Shown here: piece after piece, positions 12,421-25,225 of the stretch
Numbering within the stretch: the first letter of the stretch is position 1
How the letters are laid out: every line of letters starts with the position of its first letter
NCBI GenBank assembly: GCA_022376925.1
Contig: JAIOJX010000001.1
Coordinates: 41,432,949-41,496,948, forward strand
From: Tragulus kanchil
Lineage: Eukaryota > Chordata > Mammalia > Artiodactyla > Tragulidae
DNA: 64,000 bases
Direction of reading: 5' to 3'
The notes under the pieces: model-generated
Seen by the model: only the letters and a program-made list of their open reading frames with translations
Database searches by the model: none
Told to the model about the DNA's origin: nothing
Translations under genes and position numbers: made by a program

Positions 12421-14173
12421 GATGATACAATGGAATAAGTGGAAGTAAAGTAACAAAAGAAGAGCAAAAGACACATAAAATGGCTGCAACAAATAGGAAG
12501 TATGTAATATCATATATAATAAGCTGGTGGGTAGAAACCCAGATAGATGAGTAATTACATGAAACATAAAAGGCAACTGATTTACATAAAATACAAAGAT
12601 TGTCAAATGAATTCTTAAAATTAAATTAAATGCTACCATAGAAAATCTAAGGACAGTGAAAATAAAATGATGGAAAAGGATAAACAAAAACAAAAATGAA
12701 AAGAAAGTCAGTGCTGTTATTATCATCTTAAACAGATTCAACTTTAAAGCAGACTTAGTTAATATGGGAACTTAAAAATAAGTTTTAAAAGATTGAAGTC
12801 ACCAAAAAAGATAAAATAATTCTATATTTCTATGAATTGAAACATCTAGTGTTAAAACATAAAAAACAATATTGACAGAAGCATAAGAAGAAACAGAGAA
12901 ATGTATATCACTATATGGTATAATTTTAACTAATGGTTCTCATTAACTAAGTAACTGAGAGACTAAACAGACAAAAATTAGTAAGATTTGAATAATATGC
13001 TTAACATGTAGTTTATATATGTAAAACACAACACTCCAAAAGTACAGAATACATATTTCTTTCAAGAACAGAAAAAAAAAAATAAGACCCACAAACACTG
13101 TGTCTTAAAGACTACTATCACATAGTTTCTGGTCAGATTTCTGTGTGTGGCTTAGATGAGTGCCACTTCTCAGGGTCTCACAAGTCTGATAGCAAGATGT
13201 TAGCTGAGGTGTGTTCTCATTTGGAGGTTCAACTCATGAAGAATCTACTTCCAAACTCCCTTAGTTTATTGGCAAAATTTGTTTCCTTCCAGCTTTGGAA
13301 TGGCAAACGTAAATATGCTATTCAGAGGTAGCAATTGAAGGTCACTCTGGGAAAGTTTAGGTCAGGCCTGCCATAGCCAATCTTCTCTGATAACTCAAGA
13401 TCAACTGCTTAGGGAATTTAATTAAATCTGCACAATACCTTCACTATGGCCATATTCTGTTGGTTAGCAGCAAGTTGAAATTTCTGTCCACACTCGATAG
13501 GAAGAGATGATACAATGGAATAAGTGGAAGTAAAGTAACAAAAGAAGAGCAAAAGACACATAAAATGGCTGCAACAAATAGGAAGTATGTAATATCATAT
13601 ATAATAAGCTGGTGGGTAGAAACCCAGATAGATGAGTAATTACATGAAACATAAAAGGCAACTGATTTACATAAAATACAAAGATTGTCAAATGAATTCT
13701 TAAAATTAAATTAAATGCTACCATAGAAAATCTAAGGACAGTGAAAATAAAATGATGGAAAAGGATAAACAAAAACAAAAATGAAAAGAAAGTCAGTGCT
13801 GTTATTATCATCTTAAACAGATTCAACTTTAAAGCAGACTTAGTTAATATGGGAACTTAAAAATAAGTTTTAAAAGATTGAAGTCACCAAAAAAGATAAA
13901 ATAATTCTATATTTCTATGAATTGAAACATCTAGTGTTAAAACATAAAAAACAATATTGACAGAAGCATAAGAAGAAACAGAGAAATGTATATCACTATA
14001 TGGTATAATTTTAACTAATGGTTCTCATTAACTAAGTAACTGAGAGACTAAACAGACAAAAATTAGTAAGATTTGAATAATATGCTTAACATGTAGTTTA
14101 TATATGTAAAACACAACACTCCAAAAGTACAGAATACATATTTCTTTCAAGAACAGAAAAAAAAAAAATAAGA
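12001..14173. repeat. Tandem duplication 4, copies 12001-13088 and 13089-14173
   Basis: Unit 1085-1088 bp. The second copy lacks three bases (CTGCGGGTCAG against CTGGTCAG) and has 12 instead of 11 A near its end. It overlaps duplication 3, making a chain of three blocks over 10165-14173. The right half of each unit reads as an old L1 ORF2 relic. Confidence 0.94.
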
Positions 14174-14340
14174 CTTGTCCACCTGCTGAGCAATAAAGCA
14201 AGTTTCAATACATTTCAAGTTTCAACACATTTAAAATGACTGACATAATGCAAACTAAGTTTTCTAACCACAATACAGATATGTTAGAAACCATTAACAA
14301 AAAAGGAACTAGGACTATTCTCCACATATTTGAAAATTAA
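12640..14340 (+). mobile_element. Degenerate L1 ORF2 relic, interrupted by duplication 4
   Basis: Stretches resemble L1 ORF2 DNA: ACTCCAAAAGTACAGAATAC with TTCTTTCAAG, then CACCTGCTGAGCAATAAAGC and AACCATTAACAAAAAAGGAA. Many stops are present, so nothing is translatable. The 13089-13500 part belongs to the duplicated non-L1 sequence. Confidence 0.55.
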
Positions 14341-14345
14341 AAAAT

Positions 14346-14985
14346 ACAGCTGCAAAGACACATGTGCACCAGTGTTAATTACAGCACTATTTACAATAGC
14401 TAGAACATGGAAACAACCTAGATGTCCATTGACAAGATGAATGGATAAAGAAGCTGTGGTTAAAAAAAAAAAAAAAAGAAGCTGTGGTACATATGTACAA
14501 TGGAATATTACTCAGCCATAAAAAGGAATGCATTTCAGTCAGTTCTAATGAAGTGGATGAAACTAGAGCCTATTATACAGAGTGAAGTAAGTCAGAAAGA
14601 GAAAAATAAATTTCTTACATTAATGCATATATATGGAATCTAGAAAGATGGTACTGATGAATCTATTTGCAGGGCAGAAACACACACGAACAGAGAACAG
14701 ACTTGTGGACAAAAGTTGGGGAAAAAGAGGGAGGGATGAACTGAGAGAGTAACATTGAAACATATACATTAACATATGCAAAATAGATAGCCAGTGGGAA
14801 TTTGCTTTATGTGGCAGGGAGTTCAAAGCAGTGCTCTGTGACAACCTAGAGAGGTGCAATGAGGTGAGAGGTGGGAGGGACGTTCAAGAGGGAGAGAACA
14901 TTTGTACATCCTGTGGCTGATTCATGTTGATGTATGGCAGAAACCAATATAGTATTTTAATGCAGTAATCTTTCACTTAAATATA
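14346..14985 (+). mobile_element. Ruminant L1 3' end, 5'-truncated
   Basis: Clear L1 wording: ACACATGTGCACCAGTGTTA, CTAGATGTCCATTGACAAGA, GGAATATTACTCAGCCATAA, GTGAAGTAAGTCAGAAAGAG, AGATAGCCAGTGGGAATTTG and TGATTCATGTTGATGTATGG. AAGAAGCTGTGGT occurs twice around a 16-A run (14447-14490), a small internal duplication. Confidence 0.9.
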
Positions 14986-15394
14986 AATCTTTAAATATCA
15001 GTGTGTCAAAATATCATAATGAAATTAAAGAATAATTTGATCTAAGTAATATTTAAAACATTAAATATGTAATCATGGGATATATAGTTAAAGCTATACA
15101 GAGGAGAAAATGTTTTTTCTTGAATGCCTGTATCAGAAGAAAATAGATGATGATCATGTTCAACAAGAAAATCCTAATTAATTTTCAACCTATAAGTGGA
15201 AAGTAAAATGATAAAGCATTCAGAAGGCATTATTGGAGAATATATTATGTACTTGGTAAGGAAAATTTTCTCATACATTATACAAAAGCACTCAGCATAA
15301 CACACACACACACACAAAAACAAAAAATCATCAAATTTATCTACATTAACTGTGATGCATAATTTAATTCAAAACTCACCTTAAGGAGAACGAA
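14986..15394. other. No gene recognised; (CA)n at 15301-15316
   Basis: AT-rich sequence with a short CA microsatellite. Possibly more decayed L1, but not demonstrable by eye. Confidence 0.45.
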
Positions 15395-15655
15395 AAATCT
15401 AATGAAGAGTGAAAAGATGTTTATAAAACATGTAACTGACAAAAGGCCTATATCCAGAATGTATAAAAACTCCTACAAATCAAATTTTTTTAATGGCAAG
15501 CAATCCAATAGAAAAATGAGCCAAATACCTAGTAAGTACTTCACAAAAGGCAGAATCCAAATGGTCAATAAAGATATGAAAAGCTTCTCAAAATTATTAG
15601 TAAATCATGGTAATGCAGGTCAAACCACATCCACTAAATTGGCAAAATACTTCTG
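15395..15655 (+). mobile_element. Old L1 ORF2 C-terminal fragment
   Basis: The phrases AAAAGGCCTATATCCAGAAT, CAATAGAAAAATGAGCCAAA, CCAAATGGTCAATAAAGATA and GGTAATGCAGGTCAAACCAC follow the order of the 3' part of mammalian L1 ORF2. The 84-codon open frame over it is a remnant, not a gene. Confidence 0.75.
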
Positions 15656-16209
15656 AAATCCTGAAAACACCCTGAATTCTTCCAGTTGATGGCTGCCTAT
15701 TTGTTCTGGATTCTTTACCAGAACCTCATGCAAGCAGTTACTATCAGGCTTGTCCAGGGCATGCAGTTTCAGTCAATGGTTCCTCTAATAGAAAGAATGC
15801 ATATACTGTAATATTTTATGCAGTTGAACAATCAACAACGGTGAGTGAAATATAGCTATATGTTGCTACATTTGGATAACTTTTACAAATAAATGCTGAA
15901 CAAAAGAAAAATGACACAAAATATGTAGATTCTTGTATAATATTTTTTAAAGATCAAAAACACAAAATCAGACTATATTGTTAAGGATTCACGTGTAACA
16001 ATTACAATGCAGAGTAAAGCAATTACTAATAACTGCTTATCATAAAAGTCAGAATAACTTTATTTCTACAAGGTGTGGCATACTTAAAGGAAGTTGAGAA
16101 AAGATACATTGGAAACTTCTGGTGTGCTGTCAATTTAAAATTTTTTTATTTCATTTTATTTTTTTCTTTACTGTCAATGTTTTATTCATTGATTTGGGTG
16201 GCTTTTTTT
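15656..16209. other. No gene recognised
   Basis: AT-rich sequence without recognisable repeat or coding content. Confidence 0.45.
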
Positions 16210-16479
16210 TCCTTAACTCTTGGCCTCTTTTATTGGTCCTTCATTTATTTATTTTCATCCATCTTAACTTTTTGGCCTGCGTGGGCCTCCCATCACAGTG
16301 GCCTCTCTGGTTGCAGAGCACCAGCTCTGGGTGAATGCACTCCAGAGCCCTGGCTCATAATTGGACACACCGGTCCAGCCGCTCCGCGGCATATGGGATC
16401 TTTCCATGTCATGGATGGAACTGGTGTCCCTTGCACTGCAAAGTGGACTCTTTACCCACTGGACCACTGGGAAAGCCCT
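16210..16479 (-). mobile_element. CHR-derived SINE, copy C
   Basis: Minus-strand head GGGCTTTCCCAGTGGTCCAG, A box intact, B box degraded (CAGTTCCATCC), body with CGGAGCGGCTGGACC and CCAATTATGAGCC, ending in AAATAAATAAATGAAGGACC. More diverged than the copies further right. Open frames across it are SINE translations. Confidence 0.83.
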
Positions 16480-17034
16480 TGGGCGATTTTTGTATAGGCT
16501 TTCTTTATAATCAATCGCTATATTGTGCAGTTATGTTTTATGTACTTTTCTCATGTTATATCTCACCTTAAAATTTAAAATAATTGAAAACATAGAAAAT
16601 AAATTGAGAGGAACTAAGGGAGGCTAGGCAATAAGTAATATAACTAAGCTTTCTCTATCAGTACTTTTCAAAAGCTATATAGGTGATTCCATCAAACATC
16701 CAGCGTTGAGAATCAGTATTAAGAAGAAAAAAAGAATATCTTAAGTTCAGAGCCTGATAAATATATATATTACTGTCAATCAACATCTGCCCCCTCCTAG
16801 GATAATTGACAATTCTTTTTGTCCATATCTGAGCATGTATCCTGGAGTAAGTTGTCAAAAATAGTTGTTATAATGAGTTGATATGTGTACTTAAATTTAA
16901 AAAAGAATCACCAACAGAGAAACTAACGGTATTTAAGAATACTAATGAAAACATTTGGTGTCACCTTAAGATCTATTCTATATGAAAAAAAGTGTTTTCA
17001 GAAAGTATCACTGATGTTTATACTTACCAGTCTA
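16480..17034. other. No gene recognised
   Basis: AT-rich, nothing recognisable. Confidence 0.45.
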
Positions 17035-17249
17035 ACATGCCTGCATGCTCAACCATGTCCAACTCTTTGCAATGTTATGGACTGTAGCTTGCCAGGCTCC
17101 TTCTGTCCACGGGATTTTTCAGGCAAGAATACTGGAGTGGATTGCCATTACCTCCTTCATGGGATCTTCCCAACCCAGGGATTGAACCCACAACTCTCTT
17201 GTGTCCTGCATTGCAGGCAGACTCTTTACTGCAGAGCCATCAGGGTTTG
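17035..17249 (-). mobile_element. Bov-tA SINE
   Basis: Antisense wording: CCATGTCCAACTCTTTGCAA, GACTGTAGCTTGCCAGGCTC, CAAGAATACTGGAGTGGATT, TCTTCCCAACCCAGGGATTG and GCAGAGCCATCAGGG. Confidence 0.9.
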
Positions 17250-18459
17250 AATGCCAATGTGAAAGACAGTTCAGAATTGCTTACTTCTTAGCTTTTACTA
17301 AAAATTAAGTTTTTAAGAGTTGAGCATTCTAATTTAAACATGTAATTAAAGCCAATGGCATAGTAAACATTTCAATGTACAATTAAAAAGTAGAATGTAT
17401 GTTTTCAGTAAAGAAAGTATAAAAATGGAATTACATTTTATTGCGAAGAAAAGGAAAAAAAAGTCTTTGAGGTGGTTAATTTTATTTGGATGGAAAATGA
17501 GGCTGAATTCTGAAGGTGATGGGAGACTTTTTAAAGGAACCCTGAGCAAAAAGTTTTATGCATAGTCAGGATTAATTAAGTTTAAATTAAAGTTAACTAA
17601 GTAAATTATTAAGTAATTTTTGTTAAATAAGCTAATGCAAGACCAGATTTTGATTTCTCTGTTAGAAGTACTCCTTTTTTATAACAAATTGAGTTTATGT
17701 GCCCTTAAGTGATCTGTATTTATTTTCTTTTAATCATTTTTGTGACTTTGTTTAAATGAATATATATTCTTTCAGTGACCTATGATCCTGTTGTATTTTA
17801 AAGCCTTTTTGATATTTCTAACTTCCCAAATATCAAAATCTAACTAAAGCTCAGCCTCCAGCTGACTCTGGAATGCTTCAAAGAAACATCTCTGAGACAT
17901 CACAGAGAGGAATGTTAAACTACGTTTATTTGGTATTTTAAATTCAGAAACATTGTCAAGGGATTGAAGGTGAACTTTAGATTGTATAGATAAATAAATA
18001 GATGTCTTTAATATACATATTGCAAAATTTATTTGGAATCCTTACCATCTGATATGTCCTTATATAATATTATCAGTTATTTTAATTATTCTTAGAAATG
18101 TTACATATTTCAGAAATACAAAGATTTCCTGCTAATTGCATCCTACTCAAATATTTAACCATGCTATTTTAAGTTTTGTCCTTTATAGACTATCATAATT
18201 TTACAAAACCTTTTATAAAATGAAGATTTTCAAGAAGACTCATAAAAAGAACCTTTCAAAACAAATGTAAGGTTATAACAGCCTTTAGATAATGACATTG
18301 AACTGGGTAAGAAATGATAAACTCTAATGGAAAATCTGATTACTTCATATGGATCAACAGGAATCAATTACATGGGACTGAGTGAATAGATAAATATGAC
18401 TTATAGCTTTATGACTTTGGAAAATATATTAACTTGAATCTTTGTCTTCCTGAAAAACC
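17250..18459. other. No gene recognised
   Basis: Very AT-rich sequence; no open frame or repeat family supported. Confidence 0.45.
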
Positions 18460-18790
18460 TTTTGTCTTATGCTATGACCTATGATGAGTCCCTGTGGAGC
18501 TTAGGATGTGTTAGAACACAGGGTACTGAGATGCCTGTGACAGGAATGATTTTTAGTGAGCCCAGACTCTCGCATCTTTCCATAGATAGAAAAGCGCTAA
18601 ATTCCTAATTAGCTTGAGATATCTGATTTTTTTAAACTACCAATAATCTTTTGATACTCAGGCTACCTACGCTTTGTTGCAAAACTTGTATATAACCTGA
18701 ATCCTCAGTTCACTCAGAGTCTCTTGAGATGCTATCTCCTGGGCTTGAATTCCTAAAAATTCCCACTGAATAAAACATAAGTCTCAAGAA
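18460..18790 (+). mobile_element. Possible solitary endogenous-retrovirus LTR
   Basis: The right half resembles a class I LTR 3' portion: TATATAACCTGAATCC (promoter-like), CACTCAGAGTCTCTTGAGAT, CTATCTCCTGGGCTTG and an AATAAAA signal. The left end is not defined and no internal viral genes are seen. A decayed fragment at best. Confidence 0.35.
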
Positions 18791-18964
18791 AATAATTATG
18801 TATATTTAAATGTGTTGTAGATTAGATAAGGTTCTAGGAAATGAAAATTTATTCGTGATGGTGTGTAATATATACAGGGTCCAACAAAGAAACAGCAATA
18901 AACAAATACATTAAAACCTTTCAAGTGGGGACCTTATGATTTAAAGTAGAAATTTTAGAATTCT

Positions 18965-19243
18965 TAAAATTTATTTATTTTATTTTGCACTGTGCTGGGT
19001 CTTCATTGCTATGTGGCCTTTTCTCTAGCTGTGACAAGCAGGCTTCTCATTGCAATGCCTTCTCTTGTTGAGAAGCACAGGCTCCAGGATTATCCGTCAT
19101 AAGAGCGTGGGCTCAGCAGTTGTGGCCACATGCTTAGTTGCTCCACGGGCCATGTGGAATCTTGCCAGATCAGGGATGGAACCAGTGTCTCCTGCATTGG
19201 CAGGTGGATTCTTTACCACTGAGCCAGTAGGAAAGCCCCTAGA
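18965..19243 (-). mobile_element. CHR-1 type SINE
   Basis: Read on the plus strand as the complement of a long CHR element: ATTTATTTATTTTATTTTGC tail, GGCTTCTCATTGCAATGCCT, GAAGCACAGGCTCCAGGA, GGGCTCAGCAGTTGTGGCCA, TTAGTTGCTCCACGGGCCAT and the tRNA-like end ACTGAGCCAGTAGGAAAGCC. Confidence 0.88.
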
Positions 19244-21589
19244 AGTCTTAAAATCGTGATTATTTAGGTAAATATCAGTTTTATAAATCAATGTCTACTG
19301 TAGTGACTGGAAAGATACTAAAGTTTAAAAAAATATGACAGTGTTTTTCATGTATGGTGAAGGATGTGATGGTATAATTCATAACTGTATTCTATAACTA
19401 ATATGGGATTATTTTTCCTGGACAGCTGTCTTTTTTTTTTTTTACTGCTTTTCTTTAAGGAGATAGAAAAAAGAATGAAATAAAAGTCACAGAGAGAAAG
19501 GTTTTTAGGACTCTGAGGATGTTTTCCCTTTTGGTTCAATTTCAAGAATCGCTTAAGTATGAAAAGGTATACCTAGTTGTGGCAAAGTTGATTTTTTTTT
19601 TTTTTCGTGTGAACAGAGAAACACAAGGAAGAAGTTTGTGGAGAGCTTCATGGAGGAAAGCAAGTTGATGAATCAAGAGATGTTAATTCAGCTTCACACA
19701 GTGTCTCTCAGTGGAGACTTTTATGCAGTAAGTCCAGTATTTTCCAACAGATGGGGCTGATGAGGCAGGTGTGGAAGATTTGGGTCAGGACAAAGGAGGG
19801 AAAGGGCTAGCTATGACTGAAGTATCAGCAGCATTTTATTTTCTGCAACCAGAATGAGACCTGGAGCACCGCAGTGAGTATTGTATCGTAAATTGCAACC
19901 CAGAGAGAAAAATAGCTATAGGAAATCATATCCCCATTGCAGCTGTCATAGAGACTGACATCTTGGTAACACAACGCTTTATTCAAAAGGCATTTGTAGG
20001 CAGACAAAACAAAGGCAGGGAAAATTCTACAGTTTGTGTACACACAGAAGGAGACTCATAATAGGGAATTTCAGGACATTTGTATGGCAAATATTCATTT
20101 TATTGGTGTAATCATCTCAATTTTTAAAAATATCAGAGTTTCCATCAAATCCTTTTAAATTACTAAGCAGATTTTCTCCTTATGATTATGATAAATTGCT
20201 TTTCCATCTCTTTTTATAGATGAAAATTATTTACTAATATATCATTTTGTCTGAACTAAGCTGTCTATGCTTTTGAAACCATCTATCTATAAATATTAGC
20301 TCGTTGAATCTATAATATGTTTGGGCAATGTCCATTGGATTTTCCATACTATGAAGTTTAAACAAGTAAAATAATACTTAATGCTTAAAGACTCAAGAAA
20401 TAATTTGCTATTCAAGCACAAGAATTGACATTACAGTATTTTTTTTTTACTGTAGCCAAATACTAGGAAAACTACAAGTGAATAAATTAATGCATAGTTA
20501 CACTATAGAATCCTATTCTACTTAAATTCATGAAAATGAATGAAGTAGCGTTTCATATTGTGAACATAATTAGCTGACAAAAATAGAATGCTGGGTGAGA
20601 AAAGCCAGTTCCAGAAGAATTCAAAGTCTAGTTTTCTAGTTCTGATTAAGCACCTCCTTTTTTTTATTATTAAGCACCTCCTATTTTTAATCTCCTCAAA
20701 TTCTGTCTTTGCAAGTCATTGTAACTACTTTGGAAAAAGCTGTCAGAATAATTAAGTTCTCCTGTAGTCTTGCATATATATAAAAATCTAGGGAGAGAGC
20801 ACTCTTTGGCAGCCCAAAGCTTTATGAATTTACAAAATGAAGCTGTGTATTAAAAACTAATACCAAATTCTTCAGCTCAGAGTACAAATTAAAAATTTCC
20901 TGTGCATGTTTCTTCCTGTGTAGTTTACAAGCAAAGAGAAAGTGATATAGACAAAAATTCATAGAAGGAGAAAAATAGAAATAAAAACAGGATATCGCTA
21001 CTGTTGAGATTTCTCCCATAGCAAAGAAATAGCAATTACAGTGAAATTATTTTCATTACATTTTAATGTGATCAAATTTTGTACAGTATACCAATAAAAT
21101 AGAGAAAGAAATGGTACACCTGGCCCTTTAAAATAAACTAGCTTTTAGTTTAGGATTTAATCACATTTCTGTGGGTATCCCTTTCATGGAGCTACTTTGT
21201 ACTAAAGAGTGAGGAACTGTGGCTGTGAAAGCAAATCAGTCTTCCAGCTTCTAGAGAAAAGAAGTGCAGAAAACAGAAAGGAGTCCATTCAGAAGTAACC
21301 AAATGAATGGCTCAATATTGATTTAGAATGCTCTCTATCCCAAACATAGCCCAATCTCAAAATAGATCAATAAAGAGTTCCATCATTCCATCATGTAACC
21401 ATACATGGTGACTCTACAATTCAAATACACTAAAGCAAAATCCATGAATATAGAGCAGATTTTCAAAAATGAAGAAAATAAAGATTATTTTAATGTACTG
21501 TCATTTTAATTAAAAAGGCTGCATTTAGAGCTTTCTGTTTACATATTTCACAGAGTGATTTGCAACATAAGATGTCAAGTCATGGTGTA
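19244..21589. other. No gene recognised
   Basis: 2.3 kb of AT-rich sequence with T and A runs at about 19430, 19590 and 20439. TTAAGCACCTCCT is duplicated at about 20646 and 20671. Open frames are short and unconvincing. Confidence 0.45.
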
Positions 21590-21722
21590 TGGGAAAGAGC
21601 TATAAACAAATACTCAGCCTGAGTTTAAAGTTCAGCTCTGCCATTAACTTGTTTGTGAGGCCTTGGACTACTCATCTCCCCTTTCCAAACATTAATCTTC
21701 TTAACTGTGCTGCTTCTAATTA
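21590..21722 (+). mobile_element. MIR fragment
   Basis: The order CTGAGTTTAAAGTTCAGCTC, TGCCATTAACTTGTTTGTGA, GGCCTTGGACTACTCATCTC follows the MIR core, with later parts decayed. Confidence 0.6.
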
Positions 21723-22367
21723 CTTTGATTGAGATCCACAGTAAGAAACATACTTTACAATATGCATTGTATAAGACCCAGCATAGTTTGAAAATACTAT
21801 GGTACATGAGTCTAGGATCCATCTAGAGCTGACACTATAAGGAAGGTTAATTAGGCTGCAGGCATCTCTTATCATCTGAATTAGATCGCTTCTGAAAATC
21901 CAGTCAAAAGTAAAATTTTTACAAGTGGAATCATATTTTATTGTTTTTAATAAGAAAAATAATGAGGCTTTCCTATTTCATTTAGTAACACTGATCATTT
22001 TCCTAAAATATTCCTAAAGTGCTGATATATACCTATATAATAATCCACCAAGGACTCTGGCATAATATAAAATATTTAAGAGGTTCATTTTTCAATTAAT
22101 TAACAATGAAACTATTAGTGTTTTTGTGCACTATGAGCAGTGGTGTGCTGGAGCTGTTCACAGTGGCTTGATTCCCAAGAGCCTTTTTTTTTTAAAATTA
22201 GAAGGAATATCTGAGCCAATTGTTAAACAATAGCTGGAAATGGGCTATGGTAGGAGTACCTCACACCACAGGAATCACCAGAAGCTGTATAGCAAGACTT
22301 CCTCCCCTGACCGGATTCTGACCCACATGTTAAACATTTACCAAACTGCAGTGTACAGAGCTAGAGA
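21723..22367. other. No gene recognised
   Basis: AT-rich; no repeat or coding signal supported. Confidence 0.4.
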
Positions 22368-24564
22368 AAAGAAGGATGAGTCAGAAGGTTAGATGGTGAT
22401 GCTTTCCCTCTATTTTGATGAAAAGCAGTTTTGGTTGTTTTTCTGCCAATAATATCAATATTAACAATTGTTAATTACCACTATAGGTACAGGTGTATGT
22501 GCCAAGAAACATGGCACTTTTCATAAAATCTTCACAATCCTTCTATGTAGTTATGTTCCTATTCCTACAGAATAGGACTTTTAGACCTTGAGAAAGTAGA
22601 TATATTGTGCAAACTGCCACAAGTAGTAAACATTAGAACTGGAATTTGAACTTGGAACTGTCTGATGGTCTATTTCATATACTTTTCACTTTAACAAACC
22701 TTTATCTCCATTTGGAGAAATTCTACCAATATTTCAGCGTCCTATTCAACCATAAATCATTTCCATGAAGTCTTCTCTACTAATAAGTTAGAAAATCAAC
22801 ACTGACAATGACTGCAGCCATGAAATTAAAAGACACTTGCTCCTTGGAAAGAAAGCTATGACAAACCTAGGCAGCATATTAAAAAGAAGAGACATTGCCA
22901 ACAAATGTCTGTGTATTCAAAACTATGACTTTTCCAGTAATCATATGCAGATATTATCATTGGACTACCAAGAAGGGTGAGCACTGAAGAATTTATGATT
23001 TCAAATTGTGCTGTTGGAGAAGACTCTTGAGAGTCCCTAGGTCTGCAAGGAAACCAAACCAGTCAAACCTAAAGGTCACAAATATGTTACAAATTTGCTG
23101 TAACAGTTTTCAAACAACAGAGATTATAAAAATGGACTTAAATCAGCAAAGGAGAATTTAATGAGAGAAAAGTAACTCGTGTCTAATTTTGAAGAATCAC
23201 ATACATGAAGTGGAGCAAGGGAAACTTTAGCTTTCTAGCATCTTAAAATTAAATAAGACACAGGTGTTTCTGTTTACAACAAATTCAACAGAAGTCAAGA
23301 CAGTGTTGATAGCCAAACAATTTATTGAAGAGTGGGTGAACGTGTGTCTAGATGCTACATATGTGTGACCCTGGATCCAGAAGGTTTCAGTATATACTCA
23401 CAATTTAAAGGAATATGTTCTCATGGCTTTAGTGCCATATTTCAGAGGAAAATAAGTTATCAAGCAAAGAAGGATGAGTCAGAAGGTTAGATGGTGATGC
23501 TTTCCTCTATTTTGATGAAAAGCAGTTTTGGTTGTTTTTCTGCCAATAATATCAATATTAACAATTGTTAATTACCACTATAGGTACAGGTGTATGTGCC
23601 AAGAAACATGGCACTTTTCATAAAATCTTCACAATCCTTCTATGTAGTTATGTTCCTATTCCTACAGAATAGGACTTTTAGACCTTGAGAAAGTAGATAT
23701 ATTGTGCAAACTGCCACAAGTAGTAAACATTAGAACTGGAATTTGAACTTGGAACTGTCTGATGGTCTATTTCATATACTTTTCACTTTAACAAACCTTT
23801 ATCTCCATTTGGAGAAATTCTACCAATATTTCAGCGTCCTATTCAACCATAAATCATTTCCATGAAGTCTTCTCTACTAATAAGTTAGAAAATCAACACT
23901 GACAATGACTGCAGCCATGAAATTAAAAGACACTTGCTCCTTGGAAAGAAAGCTATGACAAACCTAGGCAGCATTTTAAAAAAGAAGAGACATTGCCAAC
24001 AAATGTCTGTGTATTCAAAACTATGACTTTTCCAGTAATCATATGCAGATATTATCATTGGACTACCAAGAAGGGTGAGCACTGAAGAATTTATGATTTC
24101 AAATTGTGCTGTTGGAGAAGACTCTTGAGAGTCCCTAGGTCTGCAAGGAAACCAAACCAGTCAAACCTAAAGGTCACAAATATGTTACAAATTTGCTGTA
24201 ACAGTTTTCAAACAACAGAGATTATAAAAATGGACTTAAATCAGCAAAGGAGAATTTAATGAGAGAAAAGTAACTCGTGTCTAATTTTGAAGAATCACAT
24301 ACATGAAGTGGAGCAAGGGAAACTTTAGCTTTCTAGCATCTTAAAATTAAATAAGACACAGGTGTTTCTGTTTACAACAAATTCAACAGAAGTCAAGACA
24401 GTGTTGATAGCCAAACAATTTATTGAAGAGTGGGTGAACGTGTGTCTAGATGCTACATATGTGTGACCCTGGATCCAGAAGGTTTCAGTATATACTCACA
24501 ATTTAAAGGAATATGTTCTCATGGCTTTAGTGCCATATTTCAGAGGGAAAATAAGTTATCAAGC
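22368..24564. repeat. Tandem duplication 5, copies 22368-23465 and 23466-24564
   Basis: Unit 1098 bp. The junction is AAGC/AAAGAAGGATGAG. Differences include one C in a CCC run, TATTAAAAAG against TTTTAAAAAAG, and one G in AGAGG. After the second copy the sequence continues AAGCAAAATTTTGC, the unique right flank. Confidence 0.95.
22470..22690 (+). mobile_element. MIR fragment (also about 23568-23788)
   Basis: GTGCCAAGAAACATGGCACT, TCATAAAATCTTCACAATCC, the TATGTAGTTATGTTCCTATT stretch and AGTAGTAAACATTAGAACTG follow the usual MIR order. It is carried in both copies of the surrounding duplication. Confidence 0.65.
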
Positions 24565-24605
24565 AAAATTTTGCTGGGTGTTTGTCAGAGTACAAAGAAC
24601 AATCA

Positions 24606-24822
24606 TGTGTGTGTGCTAAGTCACTTCTGTCTTCTCTGACTCTTTGGGAACCTATGGATCGTGACCCACCAGACTCCTCTGTCCATGGGATTCTCCAGGC
24701 AAGAGTACTGGAGTAGCTTGTCATGCCCTCCTCCAGAGGATCTTCCCAACCCAGGGATTGAGGCCACATGTCTCCAGCATTGGCAGGTGAGTTCTTTACC
24801 ACTAGCGCCACCTGGGAAGCCC
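24606..24822 (-). mobile_element. Bov-tA SINE
   Basis: GTGTGTGCTAAGTCACTTCT, CAGACTCCTCTGTCCATGGG, CAGGCAAGAGTACTGGAGTA, TCTTCCCAACCCAGGGATTG and GCGCCACCTGGGAAGCCC. Confidence 0.92.
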
Positions 24823-25079
24823 GCAAAGAACAATAATGATATGTCAAATTTTAGGAACATATATATTTAATGTTACATTTTAAATAAAAGTAATTAAATA
24901 TTTTCCACTTAGTGATGGTATAATATCTAGGTATAGAGAGCAGCCTCTGATGTAAGACTGTACAGTGAATTTACTGAAGGTTGTCTATGGAGACCTGGAA
25001 GGGAGTTGATAGCATTACATGACTTTACTCTGTACACTGGTTCTAAATGGTTAAGCACGTTAGGGTTGTTCCTCCAGTC

Positions 25080-25225
25080 TATGACTTTGTAATAGCACTT
25101 AGAATAAAATCCAAGCTCTGCATAGCCACAAGCATTTGCATAGTTTGGACCGTCTTACCTTTCCTACCTCACTTTGTGCTTTTCTTCTTTTCTTCCTTTA
25201 ACCCTGGTGGTCTTGGAATGTATAC
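25080..25225 (+). mobile_element. L2 3' region fragment
   Basis: Matches the usual L2 wording AGAATAAAATCCAAGCTCTG, CATTTGCATAGTTTGGACCG, TTACCTTTCCTACCTCACTT. Old and diverged. Confidence 0.55.

Noticed and set aside
12379..13826. Two identical 120-codon hydrophobic open frames on the minus strand
   Set aside because: They are the antisense of A-rich L1-like sequence, which gives Phe/Leu-rich peptides by composition, copied by duplication 4.
18460..18790. Full endogenous retrovirus
   Set aside because: Only a possible LTR 3' portion is seen. No internal coding region or second LTR lies nearby.
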